Counted from the stretch's first letter, positions 8,851 through 18,188 are shown. The stretch: DNA of 64,000 nt from CAVSJA01 sp963728145 (GCA_963728145.1 CAVSJA010000003.1:186001-250000), one strand, 5' to 3'. Notes: generated by a model from the sequence alone, not told the origin. Made by a program: numbers and translations.

Positions 8851-9018
8851 ACGTGGCATGAATTTTATGCGTCGCATTAAACCATTTATCGTGGAATTAA
8901 ACCATTGGAAAAAAGCGAGAATCGTTTGCAGCATATTTGTTTTCCAGTTAGTCTTTCTATTAACAAGCAAAAAATAATTTGGCAGTAATTAGCAAAGCGC
9001 TAACTTAACTGTTCCAAT

Positions 9019-9040
9019 TTTGCTAAACCGTTTTAGCAAA
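9019..9040. promoter_or_regulatory. LacI-type operator 1 upstream of susC-like gene
   Basis: The arms TTTGCTAAA (9019-9027) and TTTAGCAAA (9032-9040) are perfect complements around a CCGT centre. The central CG and 20-22-base dyad are typical of LacI-family operators. It lies about 105 bases before the susC start and follows a LacI-family gene. Confidence 0.75.
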
Positions 9041-9046
9041 TTTCTG

Positions 9047-9071
9047 ATGCAGAAGATAACCTCTTCTGCAT
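9047..9071. promoter_or_regulatory. Perfect 10-base inverted repeat between the two operators
   Basis: ATGCAGAAGA (9047-9056) and TCTTCTGCAT (9062-9071) are exact reverse complements with a five-base TAACC loop. The dyad sits between the two LacI-like operators. It could be a second regulator's site or an RNA hairpin in the leader. Confidence 0.5.
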
Positions 9072-9082
9072 TATTAAAGTGT

Positions 9083-9106
9083 TTTTGCTAAACCGTTATA
9101 GCAAAA
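9083..9106. promoter_or_regulatory. LacI-type operator 2 upstream of susC-like gene
   Basis: TTTTGCTAAA and TATAGCAAAA flank the same CCGT centre as operator 1, with a single mismatch in the right arm. The operator centres are about 65 bases apart, a spacing compatible with looping. This copy ends 40 bases before the susC start. Confidence 0.72.
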
Positions 9107-9145
9107 TTGAATTCAATCACTTTAAATAACCTAAAAACTTTGCTT

Positions 9146-12100
9146 ATGAAAAAACTTGACCGTTTTCTCACGCGGGTTTTATTGCAAAGCCTGATTTTTC
9201 TTTCCATCTCGCTTATTGGATTTACACAAGGCAGAACAGTTACAGGACGCGTAACCGATTCGGAAACTAAAGTTGGAATGGGCGGTGTGTCAGTTACTGT
9301 TAAAGGAACTAACGTCGCAACGCAAACGCAAAATGATGGGAGTTACTCGATAGCCGTCCCGGAAGGCGCGAGGAACCTTGTGTTTACTTTTGTCGGCTAT
9401 AGCGACCAGGAAGTATCGATCACCAGCGCTGCTTCGCTGGATGTAACGATGAGTCCGGGTGGTAAATCACTTACCGATGTTGTAGTGATCGGTTATGGTA
9501 CGCAGAAAAAATCTGATCTCACCGGTGCGGTTGGATCTGTGAAGGCGACCCAATTGCAGGAACGTCCGGCTCCATCATTGAACCAGGCCCTTGCAGGAAG
9601 AGTTGCCGGTGTGCAGGTGAATACGAATTCGGGACGTCCGGGCGGACAAACAAGTGTCCGCATTCGTGGATTTAGTTCAATTAACACGACCAACAATCCA
9701 TTGTATGTGGTGGATGGAGTGGCGCTGCCTGTTGGTACACAAACGCAGAACAGTAACGCTATTGACTTTATTAATCCAAGTGATATCGCTTCGGTTGAAA
9801 TATTAAAGGACGCTTCTGCGGCTGCAATCTACGGGGCACGCGGTGCGAACGGAGTAATTCTGATAACAACTAGACGTGGTAGTTCGGCCGGAGGAAGAGT
9901 GACTTATGACGCGGATTTCAGTGTGAATACGCTTGGACCGAAAAGAGTGGAGATGCTCGATGCAAACGAGTATCTCGCTGTTGAAAACCTGGCATATGAC
10001 AATATCAAGGTTTATGATCCTGCTGGTTGGGCGGCGGGTAACTATTCAACAGTCGTCGACCCGAGAGTAAAAAGATTGAATCTGCCGCTACTGTTCAATT
10101 CAAGCGGCCAACCCTTATATAATACAGATTGGTTAAAAGAATCAACTCAAAGTGAATTATCGCAGAACCATCAATTGGGATTTACTAACGGAAATGCAGA
10201 CAATAACTTTGGAGTCTTCCTTGGATACAGAAATGATCAGGGACTTTTGTTGAATTCTTATCTCAAGCGTTACTCAGGTCGATTCTTTTTCGATAGCAAA
10301 ATAAAAGATTGGTTGCGCGTTGGTGGTAGTCTTGGATATTATAACCAGGAAGAGAACCTTGTAGACGTTGGCACTGGTGGATTGAATTCGGTGCGAATGA
10401 TAACAGAAGGATTTCCATTCCTGCCTGTAAAATATCCCGATGGAAGTTGGGCAGAGAATTATCACTATCCCGGAGCAGAAGGAGGTTCCAACCCTGTTCA
10501 TATCATGTCGGAGCGGCAATTCATTATGAATACGCAAACAGCTCTCGGTAATGTGTATGTGAATATCAACCTCGCAAAAGGTTTGCAATTCAGAAGCATT
10601 CTTGGAACAAGTGTAGTAACGCGTGGCATCAATCAATATAACGGGCGCACGCTTGACCAAATCTCAAGAGCACAAAATGGCACTGCCAACGTAAGCAATG
10701 GCAGGGAGTCATTCTGGTCTTCGGAAAATTATTTCACTTATAATAAGAACATCGGAGACAAACACGAATTTACCGGGCTATTGGGATTATCCTGGCAGGA
10801 AACTAATATATTCAATATAGGAGCAGCATCACAGAATTTTTCGACAGACTATTTTCTATTCAATAATATCGGTGCCGGTAGCCAACAAAATCCCGGAAGT
10901 TCAGGAAGAGCGCGTTTTGCATTTAATTCATATTTCGGCAGGATCAACTATACGCTGAGTAATAAATATCTCTTCACTCTTACCGGCCGTCTCGATGGTG
11001 CTTCTAAATTCGGAGAAAACAACAAGTATTCTTTCTTCCCTTCGGCGGCAATTGCATGGAGAGCATCTGAAGAAGATTTCCTGAAAAACAGTAATGTGAT
11101 TTCGAACCTTAAGCTCCGCGCCAGCTATGGTATCACGGGTAACGCGGAAATAAATACCTATGCTTCTCTTTCTCTATTAAGCTCAGGTTATGCCGCTATC
11201 ATCAATAATCAACGGGTAACAGGTGTAGGTACAAACAGGCTTGCCAATCCTGATTTGCGCTGGGAAAGAACGGCTCAATCCGATTTTGGCGTGGAGATTG
11301 GATTCGCAAATAACCGGATAAATGTGGAAGCGGATATTTATTACAGGAAGACAACTGATATGTTGTTGAATGCACCGGTACCAACTTCAAGCGGGTATGC
11401 TTCTATCACCAAAAATGTTGGAAGCATGGAGAACAAGGGATTGGAGTTTACATTGAATACAGTGAATATCCGTACGGAGAACTTTACATGGACCACAACT
11501 TTCAACTGGTCGATAAATCGCAACAAGGTATTGGAGTTGGCAACACCTGCTCCAATCTTTGGTGGCAATCCGAATTTTCTTTCCAATACAGGAATCATCA
11601 AGGTGGGTGAGCCGGTTGGTTCTTTCTGGGGCCTGGTTCGATTGGGAGTTTGGACAGCGGCCGAAGCAGCAGAGGCGGCAAAGTTTGCGAGTTATCGTGG
11701 TGGAAAACCAATTCTTCCCGGTGATCTCAAATACCTCGACGTAAATGGAGATTACCAGATCAATGACGCTGATAGAGTAATTATCGGTCAGGGTAATCCA
11801 GATGGCTGGGGTGGATTCTTCAATAATTTCCGGTATAAGAATTTTGAACTGGTCATAGAGCTTCAATATTCTTATGGCAATAATGTGCTTAATCAAATGC
11901 ATCACTCCGGAGAAGATAGGGTTGGAATTGCCAATAGTTTTAAGACGGTGCTGAATGCTTACGATCCGGTTAAAGGAATTGAGAACACGGATATTGCTGC
12001 GATCAGAGACACAAGAGCAGGATATGTGACCAATGTAGATAGCAGGTGGATTGAGGACGGTTCTTTTATCCGCGGTAAGAACTTAATGCTTGCGTACAAT

Positions 12101-12301
12101 TTTTCTTCAGCAAAAGTTCAAAGTTGGAAGATGAGCAGGCTTAGGGTCTTTGCTTCCGTGCAGAATTTCTTCCTCGCCACAAAGTACAGAGGTAATGATC
12201 CGGAAGTAACTACTTATGGTAATGCCTTTGCGCAGGGACAAACATTTTTTGATTATCCCAAGCCCACAACCTGGATGCTTGGTGTAAACGTTGCCCTGTA
12301 A
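9146..12301 (+). CDS. SusC/RagA-type TonB-dependent outer-membrane transporter
   Basis: The protein has 1051 residues. It has a signal peptide (about 1-29), a CarboxypepD_reg-like Ig domain (GRVTDSETKVGMGGVSVTVK to FVGYSDQEV), the SusC hallmark VVVIGYGTQKKSDLTGAV, a plug domain with RVAGVQVNTNSGRPGG and YVVDG, and a beta-barrel ending in NVAL. It imports oligosaccharides across the outer membrane with the SusD lipoprotein encoded next to it. The ATG at 9146 is chosen over an upstream TTG because it begins the signal peptide MKKLDRFLTRVLL. Two LacI-type operators precede it. No degradative enzyme gene is adjacent, so the substrate cannot be assigned. Confidence 0.95.
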   Translation: MKKLDRFLTRVLLQSLIFLSISLIGFTQGRTVTGRVTDSETKVGMGGVSVTVKGTNVATQTQNDGSYSIAVPEGARNLVFTFVGYSDQEVSITSAASLDVTMSPGGKSLTDVVVIGYGTQKKSDLTGAVGSVKATQLQERPAPSLNQALAGRVAGVQVNTNSGRPGGQTSVRIRGFSSINTTNNPLYVVDGVALPVGTQTQNSNAIDFINPSDIASVEILKDASAAAIYGARGANGVILITTRRGSSAGGRVTYDADFSVNTLGPKRVEMLDANEYLAVENLAYDNIKVYDPAGWAAGNYSTVVDPRVKRLNLPLLFNSSGQPLYNTDWLKESTQSELSQNHQLGFTNGNADNNFGVFLGYRNDQGLLLNSYLKRYSGRFFFDSKIKDWLRVGGSLGYYNQEENLVDVGTGGLNSVRMITEGFPFLPVKYPDGSWAENYHYPGAEGGSNPVHIMSERQFIMNTQTALGNVYVNINLAKGLQFRSILGTSVVTRGINQYNGRTLDQISRAQNGTANVSNGRESFWSSENYFTYNKNIGDKHEFTGLLGLSWQETNIFNIGAASQNFSTDYFLFNNIGAGSQQNPGSSGRARFAFNSYFGRINYTLSNKYLFTLTGRLDGASKFGENNKYSFFPSAAIAWRASEEDFLKNSNVISNLKLRASYGITGNAEINTYASLSLLSSGYAAIINNQRVTGVGTNRLANPDLRWERTAQSDFGVEIGFANNRINVEADIYYRKTTDMLLNAPVPTSSGYASITKNVGSMENKGLEFTLNTVNIRTENFTWTTTFNWSINRNKVLELATPAPIFGGNPNFLSNTGIIKVGEPVGSFWGLVRLGVWTAAEAAEAAKFASYRGGKPILPGDLKYLDVNGDYQINDADRVIIGQGNPDGWGGFFNNFRYKNFELVIELQYSYGNNVLNQMHHSGEDRVGIANSFKTVLNAYDPVKGIENTDIAAIRDTRAGYVTNVDSRWIEDGSFIRGKNLMLAYNFSSAKVQSWKMSRLRVFASVQNFFLATKYRGNDPEVTTYGNAFAQGQTFFDYPKPTTWMLGVNVAL

Positions 12302-12329
12302 CCTATTAATAACAGAAAAGAACTTAATT

Positions 12330-13874
12330 ATGAAATTCAAACTCGTATATAATAAGTATTGGTTGCTTCTCTGCATTGCACTTATTACCGGTACTGGTTG
12401 TGAGAAATTCCTCGAAGAAGAAGATCCATCGAACCTCACACCTGAAGGATACTACACGATACCGGAACATGCCGAAGCAGCTATTGCCGCAGCCTTTTCC
12501 AATACAAGGTTTATTGGCGGAGGCGCAGGAATTTTTGCTCAGAATTTTTCAATGTTGGAAATGGTTACAGGAACTGCCAAAACTGAAACCGGGCAGAATA
12601 CAGACCTGAACAACCTGCTTGGCCTTGCATACAATGGCGACAATGTTTTTGTGCGTAACTGGTGGAATGGTTTGTATGGCGTGATCGCACAAACAAATCT
12701 CGTCTTGCAAAAAGTTCCAGACATTAATCCAATGAACGAGGCGCAAAAGCAGAAGATATTGGGAGAAGCGCGATTCCTCAGGGCATGGTCTTATTTTTAT
12801 TTGGTAAGGATTTATGGAGATGTTCCACTAATCGTTACACCGGTTGATGCTTCTTCGCCCGATTTTCTTCCTTCAAGAACCAGTTCAGAACAGGTATACG
12901 CCCAAATTGTGGAAGACTTAACTGCTGCAGAAGCATCCGGTCTTCCTCCAACGGAGACAACAGGACGCATTTCAATGGGAGCAGTGAAAGCTTTACTCGC
13001 AGAAGTTTACTTAACCATGGCAGGATTTCCAATGAATAAAGGAGCCTCTCATTATACACTTGCTGCCACCAAGGCGAATGAGGTTATCACCAGTGGAAAT
13101 TTTGCTCTATTCCCCAACTATCATGATCTGCATAATGTAAACACGGAGAATCGGGTAGAACATCTATTCCAGATCCAATACCTGGTAGGTGTATCCGATA
13201 ATCCGAATCAAGCGATATTGTTACCCAACTTTAAGGGAGTTTCAAGGTATGGAACAGAAGTAGGCTCAACAGTTCCAACCAATCAATTCTTCCAGTCTTT
13301 TGAAGCAGGTGACAAGCGCGTGGTCGATCGGGAGGGATTTTTCTATACTTCGTATTATGATGAGGGTAATGGCCCATTGAAGAATTTGTCTGCACCATAT
13401 ATCTTCAAACATTTTGACGTGATCGCACACGGAACCAGTGGAGTAATGGGTACAGGCCAAAGTAGCCTGAACTGGAATCAGATCCGTTTTGCACAGGTAC
13501 TGCTCACTTATGCGGAAGCGCAGAATGAAAGTGGTGGAGGCCCAAATCAAGCTGCATATGATGCATTAAAAAGAATCCGCGATCGGGCTGGATTGACAAC
13601 ACCCGCAATTGGAACGTTCACCCAGGCTACATTCAGGGAAGCGGTATGGAGAGAGCGCTGGTATGAACTCTGCTATGAAGGAATAACCTGGTTTGATATG
13701 GTTCGTATTCGCAAGGTTTTTAATAGTGTGACAAAGGTATTCGACAATTTCGTTGGCCATAAATTCCCGGATAATAATGCGACGCTTGCGGAGAAACATT
13801 TATTGTTTCCATTGCCCACAGCCGAAATGCAGAACAACCCGAATCTAACACCTCAAAATCCCGGTTACCAATAA
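12330..13874 (+). CDS. SusD/RagB family nutrient-binding outer-membrane lipoprotein
   Basis: The protein has 514 residues, with a lipoprotein signal whose lipobox cysteine is residue 24 (LITGTGC). SusD features follow: EEEDPSNLTPEGYYT, the TPR-like LGEARFLRAWSYFYLVRIYGDVPLI, and the C-terminal RERWYELCYEGITWFDMVRIRKV and LTPQNPGY end. It caps the SusC barrel encoded 28 bases upstream and captures glycans at the cell surface. The start at 12330 follows from the signal peptide. An earlier in-frame TTG overlaps the susC stop and is unlikely. A rho-independent terminator follows the gene. Confidence 0.94.
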   Translation: MKFKLVYNKYWLLLCIALITGTGCEKFLEEEDPSNLTPEGYYTIPEHAEAAIAAAFSNTRFIGGGAGIFAQNFSMLEMVTGTAKTETGQNTDLNNLLGLAYNGDNVFVRNWWNGLYGVIAQTNLVLQKVPDINPMNEAQKQKILGEARFLRAWSYFYLVRIYGDVPLIVTPVDASSPDFLPSRTSSEQVYAQIVEDLTAAEASGLPPTETTGRISMGAVKALLAEVYLTMAGFPMNKGASHYTLAATKANEVITSGNFALFPNYHDLHNVNTENRVEHLFQIQYLVGVSDNPNQAILLPNFKGVSRYGTEVGSTVPTNQFFQSFEAGDKRVVDREGFFYTSYYDEGNGPLKNLSAPYIFKHFDVIAHGTSGVMGTGQSSLNWNQIRFAQVLLTYAEAQNESGGGPNQAAYDALKRIRDRAGLTTPAIGTFTQATFREAVWRERWYELCYEGITWFDMVRIRKVFNSVTKVFDNFVGHKFPDNNATLAEKHLLFPLPTAEMQNNPNLTPQNPGYQ

Positions 13875-13916
13875 ACGATAAAGATTTCTTAGGGTTTAGG
13901 TTATATTTTAAAGTGA

Positions 13917-13944
13917 ATACCCCACCACTGGCGGGGTATTTTTT
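13917..13944 (+). terminator. Rho-independent terminator after the susCD pair
   Basis: ATACCCC and GGGGTAT arms (13917-13923 and 13933-13939) with an inner CC/GG pair enclose a short loop and run into six T residues. The stem shares the CCCCNCC/GGCGGGG core seen in the hairpins near 8811 and 31926. Confidence 0.8.
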
Positions 13945-14099
13945 GTTCCTTTGACTTTGCTCAAGTTTCAAAACAGGGGTTTCCATTTAATAAATTATTG
14001 GGCAATATGAAATTCATTTGAACGTATTTTGCCATGCCAATTGAATGCTTATATTGAAGATTGATAAACCTCTATTTCCACGTAACCGTATATAAAGCC

Positions 14100-14702
14100 A
14101 TGAAAAATTTGACTCACCTGCTTTTCACTGTTTTCTTGCTTCTTACTTCAAATGTTTTTGCACAGGATACCACGTCGGTAATCACTAATGTTACAAGGAT
14201 AACCATCCTCAATCCCGGTATCAGCTTTGAAATGAGGACCGGTAAGACTTCGACTGTTTACCTGCATGCCTATACTACTACGCTTTCATCGATTGGTTAT
14301 TCTTCAACCTTTGGATGGAGTACCCAATTTCAATTTGATCCATCGCTTTCATTGCAATACCGCTTTTTTCACGGAATTAAAAGGAGGCAAGAAAGAGGCA
14401 AACGAATTGAAAAGAACAGTTTGAACTATATCGCGCCAGTTTATCAAGTGAGTTTTTCTAAAAATGCGCTTTCTGATGGGGTATATGTTAATAACAGTCG
14501 CCGGCCGATAAATGAGTTGGGCGTTGTTTGGGGAATGCAAAGGAATTATGCGAGCCGCTTCAGTTTTGGTTTTAATGCCGGACCCGGTATTTTCTTTGGT
14601 AAAGACAGAATTGAAGATCCGATGGGGAGCTATACAGTTAATATTACTGGCTTTACACTTGTTGCGCATTTGGAGCTGGCGATCTGGCTGGGGCGGAAAT
14701 AA
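14100..14702 (+). CDS. Putative outer-membrane beta-barrel protein, unrecognised family
   Basis: This 200-residue protein starts with a clear Sec signal peptide (KNLTHLLFTVFLLLTSNVFA, then QDTT). The mature part alternates polar and hydrophobic residues in short strands (ITILNPGISFEM, YLHAYTTTLSSI, FSFGFNAGPGIFFG, HLELAIWL). This pattern and the aromatic-rich C-terminus suggest a small outer-membrane barrel. No specific family was recognised. The ATG at 14100 is preferred over an upstream in-frame start because it begins the signal peptide. The TAA stop runs directly into a GGTTGAC array, and the C-terminus WLGRK ends at the array border. Confidence 0.65.
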   Translation: MKNLTHLLFTVFLLLTSNVFAQDTTSVITNVTRITILNPGISFEMRTGKTSTVYLHAYTTTLSSIGYSSTFGWSTQFQFDPSLSLQYRFFHGIKRRQERGKRIEKNSLNYIAPVYQVSFSKNALSDGVYVNNSRRPINELGVVWGMQRNYASRFSFGFNAGPGIFFGKDRIEDPMGSYTVNITGFTLVAHLELAIWLGRK

Positions 14703-14768
14703 GGTTGACGGGCTTGACAGGGTTGACAAGGTTGACAAGGTTGACAAGGTTGACAAGGTTGACAAGGC
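14702..14768. repeat. Nine-base GGTTGACAA array, single arm
   Basis: About seven near-identical GGTTGACAA units follow the TAA stop of the upstream gene without a gap. This is the most homogeneous array in the window, which suggests recent expansion. No complementary GTCAACC arm follows before the next gene, although GAACAAGG/CCTTGTTC words flank it. Confidence 0.8.
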
Positions 14769-14894
14769 AGTGAACAGCAGAACAAGGTAGAAGGAATAAC
14801 GAATATTGAACGAACAGTCCGATCTAAATTCTATATTCTCCTGCCTGTTGCGGGACAGGCTTGTTCCTTGTTCTTCGGTGTAATACCTTCAGGA

Positions 14895-15695
14895 ATGAAA
14901 CTTCGAAAATCAATGATGCAGATCCTACTTATCCTTCTCATCAGCTACGTCCTCGTCTGCATCTTCGTATATTTTTTTCAGGAAAGGATGATCTTCTTTC
15001 CAAAAAAACTCTCGGCAGATTATAAGTTTCAATTTGAACAACCATATGAAGAGATAAGTATTCCAGTTGATGGGATTAAGCTGAATGGATTGCTGCTAAA
15101 TGTAGATTCCTCTAAAGGATTGATTTTCTATTTACATGGAAATGCAGGTGGTTTAGATAGCTGGGGAGAAATTGCAGGTACTTATACTTCCTTGGGATAT
15201 GATGTTTTTATGTTGGATTATCGGGGATATGGAAAGAGCGAAGGCAGGATTATGAATGAAGAACAATTTTATGCAGATGTTCAACTAGCTTATCAAAAAT
15301 TAAAAGAGCGATATCCCGAAAATCAAACCATTGTTGTCGGTTATTCAATCGGTACAGGTGCTGCAAGCAAACTTGCATCAGCAAATAATCCACGTATGCT
15401 TATTCTGCAAGCACCTTATTATAGTTTGAAGGATATGATGCGGAGATCTTATCCATTTCTGCCTTCTTTTCTCTTAAAATATGGATTTGAAAACTTTAAG
15501 CATTTACAAATGACTAAAGTTCCGGTTTATATTTTTCATGGCGCAAATGATGAGGTCATCTATTCTGGTTCGTCCGAAAAATTAGAACCGTTCTTAAAGC
15601 CCACTGATCGGGTAAAATTTATTGAAGGGATGGGGCATAATGGGATGAATGAGAATAAAGTCTATAGAGAGGAAATAGGGAAACTATTGAAGTAA
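14895..15695 (+). CDS. Alpha/beta hydrolase, membrane-anchored (Bem46/ABHD-like)
   Basis: The protein has about 266 residues. One N-terminal membrane helix (ILLILLISYVLVCIFVYFF) is followed by an alpha/beta-hydrolase fold. YLHGNAGG supplies the oxyanion strand, VVGYSIGTGAA the GxSxG nucleophile serine, GANDEVI the aspartate and GMGHNGM the histidine. MLDYRGYGKSEG is typical of the Bem46/ABHD12-13 group, which are serine hydrolases on the membrane surface with mostly unknown substrates. The ATG at 14895 is preferred. An in-frame ATG at 14868 would add nine residues with no signal character. Confidence 0.82.
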   Translation: MKLRKSMMQILLILLISYVLVCIFVYFFQERMIFFPKKLSADYKFQFEQPYEEISIPVDGIKLNGLLLNVDSSKGLIFYLHGNAGGLDSWGEIAGTYTSLGYDVFMLDYRGYGKSEGRIMNEEQFYADVQLAYQKLKERYPENQTIVVGYSIGTGAASKLASANNPRMLILQAPYYSLKDMMRRSYPFLPSFLLKYGFENFKHLQMTKVPVYIFHGANDEVIYSGSSEKLEPFLKPTDRVKFIEGMGHNGMNENKVYREEIGKLLK

Positions 15696-15747
15696 TTCAC
15701 TCCTGTCATCTCCTTCCGTGCTCTCTGTTTCCTCCGTGGCAGTAATT

Positions 15748-17087
15748 TTAGAAACTCTTCTTCTTTGGCGCCGTTTTCTCCGCTTCCATCTTCAATCTCG
15801 CATAGTCGAAAACGATATTGCAGAATGCTTTTACGCCCACGTCGAGCATGCTGTCATCAATGTAGAAATCAGGTGTATGATGGGCTGCAGCTTCCTTGGG
15901 ATTCCTGCCCTTTGGCATTCCTCCGATAAAGAAAAAGAAGGATGGCGCCTTCTCTCCGAAATAGGAAAAATCTTCAGCACCGGTGGTCCAAACATCATCC
16001 ATTACATTTTCCTTGCCAGCCGCGGTTTCTAAAGATGGTATCATCATCTTTACCAATTCTGGGAGTATTGTAGGTAACCAATGTTTTGGTATCGATCGTT
16101 ACTTCTACCGTTGCGCCTGATGCTTCAGCAATTTTGGTAGCGGTGAGCCTGAGTTTTTCATGAACTTCTTTCTGCATGTCCTTATCGAGCGTGCGAATGG
16201 TGCCGATCATTTCACATTCTTCAGGAATAATATTACTCCGCACACCACTGGTAATTTTTCCTACAGAAATTACAACGGGAGCTTTGGTAAGATCTTCCTG
16301 GCGGCTTACGATTGTTTGAAATGCACTGATCATTTGCGCGGCAACCATAATTGGGTCAATTCCACTCCATGGTTGTGAACCGTGGGTTTGTTTACCTTTT
16401 ATTTTTATCGTGAACCAATCACTTGCCGCCATGGCGGCGCCTGATTTGTATTTGATCTTTCCAATTTCCGTTTGAGAATTAATATGCAATCCGAATATGG
16501 CGTCCACTTTTGGATTATCCATTACACCTTCTTTGACCATTAGTGGTGCTCCGCCTTCTTCACCAGCAGGAGGTCCTTCTTCTGAAGGTTGAAAAATGAA
16601 TTTTACTGTACCCGGAACATCTTTCTTTATTGAAGCAAGCAGCTCAACAGTTCCCATCAGCATCGATACATGCGAATCATGACCACATGCATGCATCACG
16701 TCAACCTGTTCACCATTGTATTCTGCTTTTGCTTTTGAAGCATAAGGAATATTCACTCTTTCTTTTACGGGTAGCGCATCCATATCTGCACGAAGTGCGA
16801 TCACCGGTCCGGGCTTTCCGCCACGAAGTATGGCTACTACACCCGTCTTTGCAATATTGGTTTGCACTTCCAATCCCAATTTCTTACAATGATCAGCGAT
16901 ATACTGCATTGTTTTGAATTCGTGATTTCCCAATTCAGGATTTTGATGAATATGCCTTCTCCACTCGACGAGTTTAGGTTGAATTGCCTTTGCTTTTTGA
17001 TCAATTAATGCGGGAGTAATTTGTGCGGATTAATTAATGCTAATAAGCAATAAAACGACTATAAAGGCATAACCAATTTCTCATCAT
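15748..17087 (-). pseudogene. M20 family amidohydrolase, disrupted at two or three places
   Basis: Read from right to left, the coding sequence resembles secreted M20D amidohydrolases: a hydrophobic AFIVVLLLISIN signal, WRRHIHQNPELGNHEF, ALRADMDALPV, HACGHDSHVSMLMG, FQPSEEGPPAGEEGG and TTGAEDFSYFGE. These retain the metal-binding D, H and EE residues. A one-base C insertion at 16061-16063 changes frame between VTYNTP and ELVKMMIPSLE. An in-frame TAA at 17030-17032 cuts the signal region. The likely ATG (17084-17087) is in a different frame from the rest of the signal. The enzyme would hydrolyse N-acyl amino acids or peptides. The damage is consistent with a pseudogene, though consensus error is possible. 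Confidence 0.8.
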
Positions 17088-17163
17088 GTAAATGCTTTTG
17101 AATTGGGGGTATAAATATAATGCAGGAATTGAAACCTCAATCAAAATCCTCTGCATCCTTCCC

Positions 17164-17420
17164 TTTGAACCTTGTTATTTCGAGACCACTCCCTGAATCT
17201 TGTCATTTCGAGCCCGGTTGCAATTGAGGACTGAACAATGGATGTAATCAGGGCGAGAAATCTGCACAATCAGCGGTTCTGCTTCATTTTAAAATTACAC
17301 GAGGTCTCCAATTGTGCAGATTTCTCGCCCTACTTACCCTATATGCGAAGTGTTCTTTATTGACCGGGCTCGAAATGACAAGGTTCAAAGGGGGTTGGTC
17401 TCGAAATGACAAGGTTCAAA
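17164..17420. mobile_element. Nested inverted-repeat element, copy 1 (MITE/REP-like, no transposase)
   Basis: Three nested inverted repeats share one centre. The outer arms 17164-17187 and 17397-17420 match at 23 of 24 positions. The middle arms 17199-17218 and 17363-17382 are a perfect 20-base match. The inner arms 17251-17270 and 17311-17330 are also perfect over 20 bases. The words are TCATTTCGAG (outer and middle) and GCGAGAAATCT (inner). No open frame encodes a transposase. A second copy lies at 26461-26713. Confidence 0.8.
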
Positions 17421-17465
17421 AGGACGCAGAGGACACAAAGAAGCACGGAGGACACAGAGAAATTT

Positions 17466-17506
17466 ATTCTTGTCAACCCAGTCAACCCTGTCAACCCTGT
17501 CAACCT
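17466..17506. repeat. Nine-base GTCAACCCT array, single arm
   Basis: At least four GTCAACC(C/A)(T/G) units lie just before the GNAT gene end. The preceding 17421-17465 has an ACGCAGAGGACACAAAG-type phrase without clear function. No complementary arm is adjacent. Confidence 0.65.
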
Positions 17507-17528
17507 ATGACCTTGCGAACTCAACCAA

Positions 17529-18095
17529 CTACCCACGCCAATCCCAGGCCATCAACGCCCATTCATCAGTTTCGTCTTTGTATTCGTGAAGCGTAATAAA
17601 TCCAACTCGTTCGTGCGCACGGTAAGATCGCTGATTGCGGAGAGATACTTCAGTTACCAGTAAATCATATTTATCCTGGTAAATATTTTTATGTCCCTGG
17701 TACAGGAGATCAAAGATTCCCTTTCCACGATAAGCTTTGGCAACGCAGATCTGACCCATTACATAATAGTCATGTGTTGAAACAGGTTTACCTCTGTAAA
17801 TAACTCCATCTAAACTTTCAAACATTGGAAATAAAACCCGTACAAGATTTCGACAGGTAGGAGGCATCGACAATGCATATCCCGCAAGCACTCCATTGTC
17901 TTTTACAATAATGCTTGGATCGGCTGCATGCATTTTTTTTAAGGTCTCGAGATCATGTTCAACGGTAAGAAAACCCTGGTCATTTTCTTCGTCCGAAGAA
18001 TTCGCGCCCTTCAAATACATTTTTTGCAGCGCAAGTATATTTTCCAAATCAGCAACCGAGGAAACAGCTTCAGCATGCAATACTTCAGATTCCAT
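17529..18095 (-). CDS. GNAT family N-acetyltransferase
   Basis: This 188-residue cytoplasmic protein has the GNAT acetyl-CoA-binding motif A in ICVAKAYRGKGIFDLLYQGHK (the R-G-K-G loop), followed by LLVTEVSLRNQRSYRAHERVGF, the typical motif B with an N-x-R-S-x-x-x-H-E-R-x-G-F pattern. The first 100 residues form the variable acceptor-binding half. The acceptor (amino acid, peptide or small amine) cannot be told from sequence. It stands alone, 93 bases downstream of nothing obviously related, reading in the same direction as the upstream mutase gene. Confidence 0.85.
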   Translation of the reverse strand: MESEVLHAEAVSSVADLENILALQKMYLKGANSSDEENDQGFLTVEHDLETLKKMHAADPSIIVKDNGVLAGYALSMPPTCRNLVRVLFPMFESLDGVIYRGKPVSTHDYYVMGQICVAKAYRGKGIFDLLYQGHKNIYQDKYDLLVTEVSLRNQRSYRAHERVGFITLHEYKDETDEWALMAWDWRG

Positions 18096-18188
18096 ACGTC
18101 ATCGCGCATTTAAACTTGGATCAAATTTCAGCCACGAATTCTGAAATATGAAAAATAAAATAGCAAATATAAAATAGCAAATAGCAAA

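Noticed and set aside
8551..8970. Minus-strand frame with repeated STLSTLST
   Set aside because: This is a product of the GGTTGACAG array. The LacI gene on the other strand explains the left part.
8989..9003. Third LacI operator (TTAGCAAAGCGCTAA)
   Set aside because: Half-site order is inverted relative to the two good operators and the centre lacks the CCGT core.
14702..14768. CRISPR-like array
   Set aside because: Units are contiguous 9-mers without spacers, and no cas gene is present.
14512..14790. Frame ending in VDKVDKVDKVDK
   Set aside because: It is a shadow of the outer-membrane protein gene running into the GGTTGACAA array.
17312..17596. Open frame with CQPSQPCQPCQP repeats
   Set aside because: It is a translation of the nine-base GTCAACCCT array and the nested element, and it overlaps the end of the GNAT gene.
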